64,000 nucleotides of DNA from Topomyia yanbarensis. Its lineage: Eukaryota; Arthropoda; Insecta; Diptera; Culicidae. How positions within the stretch are numbered: the first letter of the stretch is position 1; each line of letters starts with the position of its first letter. Where the stretch lies: assembly GCF_030247195.1 (NCBI RefSeq), contig NC_080670.1, positions 212,896,546 to 212,960,545 of the forward strand, read 5' to 3'. The translations under genes and the position numbers were made by a program. Below are positions 56,441 to 64,000 of the stretch, in pieces. Below the pieces are notes generated by a model. That model searched no databases, was not told the origin of the DNA, and saw nothing but the letters and a program-made list of their open reading frames with translations.

Positions 56441-58330
56441 ATGGAATCCTACTGAAGATTAGAGTGGACTCTTTCACAGGATACTGCAATTTTTCATAGG
56501 ATACCGGTGGAATTTCAAAATTTTAAAGGGATCCTTCTTAGTTTTCGGATACACTTCTTCTCAGGATTCTGGTGTAATCCTAAGGATACTGATATAATTT
56601 TTCTAATAATTCTGATGAAATTTTTCTCAGGATTCTGGCGGAATCTTCCTGAGGATTGTTGTGAGACTACTCAGTATTTAATTCTTTTCAGGATTGATCG
56701 AATTTCCCTCAGAACTCTCATGGAGTCTTTCTTATATTTCGGATGAATATCAGGTTTCTAGTGAAATTTTTCTCAGTAGTCGGATGTAATTCTTCGCAGA
56801 ACACTGATGGAATCTTTCTCAGAGTTCTGGCGGAATTTTTCTCAGGATTCTTGTGGAATCTTTTTCAGGATTGTAGTGGGATCCTTCTAGGAATTCGGAT
56901 AAAATTCTTCCTAGGATACTGGTGGAATTTCCTTCAGAATTCTAATGGAATCCTTCTTAGTTTTCAGATAGAATTTTTCTCAGGACTCTGGTGAAATTCT
57001 TCTCAGAATTCTGGTGCTAACCTTTCTAAGGATACTGATGGAATTTTCGAAGAATTCTGGTAGAATACTTCTTGGAATTCGGACGGAAGCTTCCTCAGAA
57101 TTCTCATGAAATCCTTCTGGGGATTCGAATAAAATTCTTCCCATGAAACTGATGAAATCTTTCTCAGAACTCTGATGGATTTTTCCTTCAGAACTCTAAT
57201 AGGATCCTTTTTAGATTTCGCGGAACGCGGATGGAATCCTCAGGATTCTGGTGGAATTCTTCTCAGGATTCTGGTGCAATCTTCCTCAGAATTCTGCTAG
57301 GATCCTTCTCAGTAATCGGAATCCTCCTCATGATGCTGGTAGAACCCTCAGAATGCTGGTGGAATTTTCCTCAGAACTCTAATAGGATCCTTTTTTGATT
57401 TCGGGTGGAATCCTTCTCAGGAATCTAGTGTAATCCTTCTCAGTATTCTGATGGAATTCTTCATAGAATGCGGATGGAATCCTCAGGATTCTGGTGGAAT
57501 TCTTCTCAGGATTTTGATGCAATCTTCCTCAGAATTCTGCTAGGATCCTTCTCAGCACTCGGAATCCTCCTCACGATGCTGGTAAAATCCTCAGGATGCT
57601 TGTAGAATTCTCATGATTCGGATAGAATTTTCCTACAGATTGTGATGGAAGTTTGCTCGGGATTTTAGTGGAGTCTTTCTAAGGATTCGAATCGAATCGT
57701 CTTGGTGGAATCTTTTCCGGGATTGTAGCTATTCCGGGATTCCTAAGAATTCTGATGGGATCTTTCTCAGTATTCGAAAGGAATTATTCTCAAGACTCTG
57801 GTGGAATTTAACTCAGAATTCTGAAGAGATCTTTCTTAGATTTGGGATGGAGTCCTTCTCAGATTTCTAGCGGAATCCTTCTCACCACTCGGCTGGAATT
57901 TTTCTGAGGCTTTAAACGAAATCCTTCTCAGGATTCTGGTGGAGTCTTTTTTTGGGATTCGGAATTTTTTTTTCTCAGGATTCTGGTGGAGCTTTTTTCA
58001 GGATTCGAAAGAAATCGTTCTGGTGAAATCTTTCTTAAGATTCTGGTAGAATCTTTCTCCGGATTATGTCGAAGTCTCTCATAATTTTGATAAGATCTTT
58101 TTCAGGATGCGGGTGGAATCCTTCACTAGATTCTAGTGGAAACCTTCTCAGTACTAGAATAAAATTCTTCTCAGGATTCTGATGGAATCTTCCTCAGTAT
58201 TCTGACGAGATCCTTCTCAGGGTTCGGATTGATTCCTCACGCCTAGGGTGTAATTTTGCTCAAAATCCATGTGGGATCCTTCTTAGAATTTTGGTTAAAT
58301 TTTTCTTAGGGCAACAATTACATAATCCTC
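56430..58330. repeat. Degenerate minisatellite, main array (~23-26-base unit)
   Basis: About 1.9 kb consist of diverged copies of a unit close to GGAATCCTTCTCAGGATTCTGGT with lengths varying around 23-26 bases. A higher-order repeat is visible: 57224-57350 and 57467-57600 share a long series (GCGGATGGAATCCTCAGGATTC..., GCTAGGATCCTTCTCAG, CCTCCTCA.GATGCTGGTA). Long open frames such as 56507-56994 arise from the repeat and are not genes. Confidence 0.85.
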
Positions 58331-59640
58331 AGCAGCAAAATACTCCCGCATTTGTTCGTGAGGTTAGTGATTTGTGAAACCGCCACAGGCGCTGAAGGTT
58401 CCTGCTGGAACTCGTTTTGGTTCATACATCGTACAGACCAAATGTGAGCGTCCTTCAGCTCCTTCTCGGTTCTTCAGTGACAAGCACTGGCTCTAGCAGA
58501 ACGATGCTGTGATCCACGTCATGTTTGAACCCTCGTCTCTTCGATGTGAATCGTTACCGGAACTATTCTAAATATGACGGTTGAGTTCAGCGGCGAGTTG
58601 CGCATGGTGCTGACCCACTTCACGATGAGCCGGTTATTTATCTACCATTTCCAGGATCAAGACGGGGTTCACTAAAAAATCTTTGGAATCTACAGACTCA
58701 AAATGATCGAACAATGCATGTAGGGCTATTCCGCACGGAATAAACGCATCTGACTGACTCCAAAGCTGGCCCTCTAGGACACTGCTGTAGTCTGCTAAGG
58801 TTATTTACCTCGGTGAAACCATAGGCTCTTGTAAAGTTGACAAAACTGTTGTAGAATAGTGGTAACTCCTTGGTTTTGCCTGGCAGTTTTCGGAATGCAC
58901 ATCATCAGAATCGGATTCGTTGGGTAGGACCACGCTGTTCCACGCTAGCCAAAATGTAAATAAATTGTTTTGACCATTTCGGACGTTGCTTTAGTGGTCA
59001 CGGAAGTTGGACAGTTTTTCCTTATGTCGACTCTTAGAGCGGTTCGCATCCTCTTGTTTTCGTTTTGGCTTGTTCGTAACGAGATGAAGAATTATCGTCC
59101 GACGTGAACCAGACTACGGTGCATTCATCAAAAGGACGGTCAGTTTAGCGTCAACTTTGGAAAATAGAATGCCCACTATGTCCGTCAATCCGGCTATGTT
59201 GTCATTTTGTCACTTTAAAGAAGCTTCGTCCGGCACATTGTGTCGGAACAATGCGAAGGAGTTTTTCGAGAATGATTATGGGAAAATAAATGTGCACAGA
59301 CATCATACATCTCCAAAAGGTTTTTATCATTAACCATTTTATCATTTTATTATTTGTCTTTGATTTTATCATGTGGAACGAATTTCCGCTGTATCCTACA
59401 CTATTATGGTAGGTTTATGGCGAGTTACGGCCTAGAACAATGTTTCAATAGCCTACCGCTCGCCGGCATGTATTTTATCACGCCTAGTCGCCATTTCGTT
59501 TACTGGGATCCTTGACAGTTCAGTTGAGATTCAGGTGGCGCTGCAAGCGATGAGTGGAATGTACTGATGGAGATAACAATTTTATGGGCCAATCAACAAT
59601 TAGGAGTAGTTCTCGACAAACATATTATTACGGCGCAAAA
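58331..59640. other. Spacer
   Basis: No gene recognised. The base composition is less AT-rich from 58340 to 59200, suggesting old coding-derived repeat, but no family could be named. Confidence 0.3.
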
Positions 59641-59702
59641 GCCAACTGTCAAAATTCACTTTGAGTTAAAATTCCGGACAAACCGGTAATCTCCAATCAC
59701 AG
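59641..59702 (-). repeat. Dispersed repeat, copy 2
   Basis: The reverse complement matches 14571-14631 over about 60 bases. Confidence 0.65.
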
Positions 59703-59984
59703 ATATTGGCAGTAAATAAAAGAGAAAAGTTTTCTCCTTCATTAACTGCTATGAACTGTGTTCGGCCAGTAACGGTGTGTCCGGAACTCCCATTCAAAGA
59801 AAAATATTTTTTCAACAATTTCACACAAGTTAGCTAACCAAGCACTAAGTAGTAGGATTGTTTGGTGAATAACTGCCTTGAAATTGAATGAGAAACGACA
59901 TGTAAAACAATCAAATAAAACGTTATAAAAACAAATAATACGGACTGTCTGACGAACAATAGGGCGACCAACTATGAGTAAGGA

Positions 59985-60065
59985 TCAAATCGTTCTCAGG
60001 ATTTGGATAAAATCCTTCACGGGATTGCGGTGAAATCCTAAAGATTTTAGAGGAATCAGTTTTCC
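59985..60065. repeat. Isolated minisatellite fragment
   Basis: Three diverged units (TCGTTCTCAGGATTTGGATAA, ATCCTTCACGGGATTGCGG, AAATCCTAAAGATTTTAGAGG) of the 56430-58330 array, 1.65 kb further on. Confidence 0.5.
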
Positions 60066-63000
60066 GTTTCCTTTTTTACTCTATAACTTAAACAATTTAT
60101 ACCGCACGAGGTACTGGCATGACGTGCCTTTCGTATGACGCAGTGACTCTGATACGCCGATGACAACGATGATGATGATTCCACCTTTTCGCGATGTGCT
60201 GACTCGAAGAAAGTTTCTCGCGTACGTCTAAAGATGGAAAAATTGCACTTTTAGTGAACCACCTTATTTGCGCCTTGGTGATTGGATCCACTTCCTACCA
60301 TCATCATCGTACATAGTCCATCTTGACGGGGTATAGTTGGTGGGGGAAAGCAAATACCACGTCAGCTCAGGCAAACATCCGAATTTCCGGCATCATAAAC
60401 TCCGCACGCTTCAGGGTTTTTGTCACATGCATCGCCCGAGAAGGTTCGCGGACTAACGGGAAACTAGGAAAAATCTGAAACGGGACTAAGTAAGTGGGCC
60501 AAAATGTAACCTGATTCTGCTTTGTTTCATCCTATTAGCAAATTTTACTTGAAGTGAAAAAAAAAAGAATTTTAGGAACATTCCTACAAGAGCGGAATGA
60601 TTTATATTTGTAAGAATGTTGAATGTAAACGAAATTCGTCTTAAACGATTCAACCCAGAATATTCAAAAACGATAGAAATATTGAATGCCGCATCGTTAA
60701 ATTAAAGCAAGAATGTTTTAGTGCCGAGGTGGTTTCCTTGTGGAATTACGGACGACATTATTCAAGACATTTGTTTGATTTTTCGTATCTTCAAGGTAGT
60801 TTAGTAGTCAACCGAGAATAAATTCGTGGATAATGACTATAAGATATTACGGTCAAATTGATTTAGTTGGTCGACCATTCGAAGTATCTGAAGTAAACCA
60901 TACGGTCAGAAAAAGAATCCACCAACAGCCCATAAAAATAAACACCTCAAAAGTTTTTTTTCTCTCTCTCTCGTTTCATTTCCAACGACAGTTAGTGGCT
61001 AAATGTGTTAAGCTATCAGGCCGGTTCGCAAAGCAAAACTGTACTTATCCGTAATGACTCCGGGAATGGTGCTGGAAAAAGTGACAACGTCTTATCCGAT
61101 TATCACGTTCGTAAGTTTATATTCGTTTCCCCCTTTCTATGATACGCGGCCAAACTAAGTTTTGAGACCCCCCCCCCCCCTCAATGCAACTTTCACCAGC
61201 AGCGGAAGCAAAACGAAGAAATTACGACGACAACGAATTGTGAAAATGGGGAAAGTTTTTAATTCGGTCAACCCTTCTTTTCCCTTCGGTTGTGTAGTGT
61301 ATAGGGTTGCCGGGTTGAATCATGACAGATGCCACTCTCTTTTTGGCTATCTACAAGCTTTGTACTAATAAGATGACAGTAATTTTGAAACCAATCAGCT
61401 GTTAAATTTTTCTTTATATCCATGGGATCATTCCCCAGCCTACTATTATGTCATTTTCCCAAATTAAAATCACATAACCGGGATGTGGAACGTCAATCAT
61501 TAGCCTGTATAGGAACTAACTCATTACTTCCGTGGTTGACAACCCTAATAGCAATTCGACTATAGAAATAACAATTTCGAATCATATTTCTTTCGCGTCT
61601 GCAGTATTCCTTTGTGCTATGCTTGCCCCTTGAGACGATTACAGTTTGCTGTTAGTTTGACTCATTTCACTTGTTTATTATTGCGATCGTTCTTTTGCAA
61701 ACTTGCAAAGCAAAAAGTATGGAAAAAAACACAAACCGGAAGAAGGACGTACATCAGATTCGATAATGGTTAAGGAAGACATATCCAAAGGAGGGTAGAA
61801 ACTTTTTTTTTATTCTCCATGGGAAAAAAAGAGGCAGCTCGATTCTCGGTTATTATTTTCCTCTGCTAGGGAAATATTTTATCCATTGTTTGTTTGCACT
61901 CGGGATCTTCAATTGAAAAAGTTTACCCGGGAAGATTCCCGGCTCGTTAGTGTTGTTGTGGTGGCGGTGGCGGGAAGAATGTTTCCGGGGGAAATTGTCC
62001 TTACAGTGGATTACATTTTATTGAATCTTTGTGAGAAATTGCATTTTCATAATCTCGTTGTACCTACCGAGGTAATTGTGCAAGATGCTAAAAAGGGGGC
62101 CGGTATGTTAAAAAGATTCAACAGAAGAAGTTAAATTTTCTACAGCTCGAATTAAACTCCTTACGATGGTATAATTTTATTACCAACCATCGCCCCCTAT
62201 TAAACTAATTTAGCTCCTGAAAAGTACCGGGTCTGAATATTAATTAGCATTCTCTTATTACAGTAGGGCAACGCCCTGTTGCAGACAGCGTAAGTACAGC
62301 CACACTTAACCGTACGAATTTGCAGTGATTCCACAGGTGGTTTTCGCACCGAGTCCAACGTCAACGAACAGCAATCAAACTGTAATTAAAGTTGATACAA
62401 ATTTTGCTCCCCAACTTCGGCACAGAGCCCAATCCTCCTCCTTCATGCCAAAGTCAAGATTATCACAAAATCTTTTGAACTTATCAGCAGCTCCATCGCA
62501 TATCGTTATCTTTCGTTGGGCTGAGCGGGAAGGGGGGGGGGCAATATTTGTGTAAGGTTCTTCCCCGATCGAAGCAACCCGAGACTCGGAGAAGGAGTGT
62601 TACTACGGAAACAGACAGAACTTGTCTGATGTTTTTTCGCGTAGTCAAAGCAGGCTGTGAAATACGTTTCCCTCTTTCTCCCTCTAGCTGTCAGCCAGAC
62701 AGAATTCAGACAGAACCTGCTGCTCAGCGAGGCATGGGAAGAAACCTACCAGCGGCAATGTAGAGGAACAAATTAAATTTCAATTCAAATTCATTGCGAA
62801 GTCGCAAGTTTTTGAACTTGCCTTTCCGCGTCTATACGCATTCGTTTAGGACTGGTATAGCATAATCTACGGTTGTGGCATCCGGTGATATCATCAGTAG
62901 TCAGAGGACGTGTGGTAGGTTTACCTTTTGCAAATTTGTGCAGCTGGAATTCGGGGCCGGTCTGACGGGGAGATTTAACGGGTTTCACTCAATTGACTAG

Positions 63001-63587
63001 CTTCTTTTGGTGCGTGGTGGTGGTGGTGATAGGAGCATGAACATACAACGAATGGGTTTCAAAGGCTTTAAAGAGTGATAAACGTCAAACTGCCTCTTTG
63101 GTTGTTTGATTTTTATAATAGTACAGCGCCATCTTTTGCAAAAGAGTGGCAGCACTTTCGAATCGCGCGGAAGTCGCTTGTGTTCGTCCAATATTTGCAG
63201 TGACATATGGTATATTTAACAGGAAATCTAAGTTAATTGCTTAGTAGGTCGTTTCTCCTGGCATGTTATGTGTTAGTAGGTAAAAATATTGCGAGAATAG
63301 TGTGATTTGACGTAGTGATTTTATCATCACATCCTAATTATTTTGTCATGTATGTGCATGAATCAAGCCATCAAAAAATACGCCCGCTTAACAAGCACAG
63401 CGCCATCTGAACTTGGCCAGTTAATGCAACGATTTCATTGATTGTGGATGGAGGAGAATTCTTCGCAGAAATGCCATCAATCAACGAATTCAGAACAACA
63501 GGGTGGTGAGATTGTATTGTGTTGTTCCGAACCCCATGTACCTACACGGTGTGCGTGCACACAGGTTCGTGGCACCAGTTTATAAGA
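60066..63587. other. Gene-free spacer
   Basis: No gene recognised. Homopolymer runs of C (about 61168-61181) and G (about 62531-62540) occur. Short frames at 61886-62134, 62325-62555 and others have no family resemblance. Confidence 0.3.
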
Positions 63588-63751
63588 GGGCGGGCATAGC
63601 GTAGTTGGTAAATCGATTGCCATGTACGCAGCTCACCTGGGTTCGAATCCCAACCCCGCACCTTCATAGGGTTTAGAGATTTTTCTTAAGAGATTTTTCT
63701 AACCCGAAGAGGCGAATGACTTTAAGGTTAAATCCTCGATAATCAAAAAAA
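63588..63751 (+). mobile_element. Feilai-type SINE, near full length
   Basis: It starts GGGCGGGCATAGCGTAGTTGG (pol III A box within) and has GGTTCGAATCCCAACCCCGC (B box, 63640-63659). The tRNA-unrelated body TTTTTCTAACCCGAAGAGGCGAATGAC follows, ending in a short A-rich tail. I recognise it as the Aedes SINE Feilai. It is transcribed by RNA polymerase III and mobilised by LINE enzymes. The body contains the inverted pair GGGTTTAGAGATTTTT / AGATTTTTCTAACCC. Confidence 0.85.
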
Positions 63752-64000
63752 GTGAAACCAGTTTTCTCTTTCTCACTCTCATCATCACTAGCGTTGACTC
63801 TTTTCGTCTTGTGCGAATCGTTCTCGTGTACGCACCCGGTGTACGTACACGGATGTATGAACTAGAGTTTGTAAATCGTTCGCTTGGGTTCGATACTCGA
63901 GGCGAACTTGTACATCGAGACGAAGCATGTTTGAGGTTTAACGCGTGCACGAAATTTTGCGCACAAGTACAAACTTGTTGATGCGCATGGGAAGTCTGGA
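63752..64000. other. Right-end spacer
   Basis: Nothing recognised. A minus-strand frame at 63699-63950 overlaps the SINE and is chance. Confidence 0.3.

Noticed and set aside
56507..56994. Two adjoining open frames with FFSGFW repeats
   Set aside because: They result from the 23-26-base minisatellite, whose unit lacks stops in that frame.
53990..58330. CRISPR-like array of regular short repeats
   Set aside because: The units are contiguous and degenerate with no unique spacers, in an insect genome; it is a minisatellite.
61168..61181. C homopolymer as a structural motif
   Set aside because: A single run without neighbours; more likely slippage or sequencing-prone simple sequence.
63588..63660. 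tRNA gene at the right end
   Set aside because: It is the tRNA-derived head of a Feilai SINE, with the SINE body directly following.

Overview
The window is animal nuclear DNA from an insect, most likely a culicine mosquito of the Aedes type. Spliced genes have short introns (57-67 bases is common). Conserved insect orthologues are separated by very repeat-rich spacers. Two copies of a tRNA-derived SINE that I recognise as the Aedes SINE Feilai are present (63588-63751 on +; 36280-36351 on -). Two runs of exactly 500 N (18535-19034 and 44035-44534) are assembly gaps of nominal size.

Genes from left to right: the last two visible exons of a TMEM135-like membrane protein (+, to 1081); an HSD17B10/scully-like short-chain dehydrogenase (-, 1160-2056) convergent with it; a second HSD17B10 copy (-, 7869-8690), which is the closer match to insect scully; an intronless TDP-43/TBPH gene (-, 11411-12991); the mitochondrial ribosomal protein mL40 gene (+, 17941 into the first gap); a complete six-exon SREBP gene (-, 25721-29818); a complete six-exon VPS16 gene (-, 38477-41777); and a d4/DPF (BAF45) N-terminal exon (-, 50484-51467). 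The genes belong to unrelated pathways: mitochondrial fatty acid/steroid oxidation and tRNA processing, RNA binding, mitochondrial translation, sterol-regulated transcription, HOPS/CORVET vesicle tethering and BAF-type chromatin remodelling. I see no operon-like or pathway clustering apart from the HSD17B10 duplication.

Most of the remaining sequence is mobile DNA in several layers. There are two families of LINE reverse transcriptase. Family A lies at 2640-3330, 5144-6905 and 45940-46145. Family B lies at 34577-35325 and 42571-44796, and both B copies have 14-base target-site duplications. Other retroelement remains are an R1/Jockey-like LINE broken by the larger family B copy, LINE ORF1 remnants, at least two Ty1/copia remnants (20780-25370) and a Ty3/gypsy remnant (about 54350-56440) embedded in a degenerate roughly 23-26-base minisatellite. 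DNA-transposon material includes a piggyBac-like element with TTAA ends (31067-32949), an 8-base-TSD element carrying a THAP-like fragment (15992-17051), and many small inverted-repeat elements, several nested. Pseudogene fragments of a CIN85/CD2AP-type SH3 protein and of histone H1 are also visible. From about 58.3 kb to the end I recognise no gene. No CRISPR, phage or bacterial feature is present.

I found no convincing undescribed defence or catalytic system. The most useful observations are the HSD17B10 duplication with conserved intron positions, the convergent 3' ends with crossing poly(A) signals, the d4 reading frame that stops before the zinc fingers, the dated nested insertions, and the THAP-containing TIR element.
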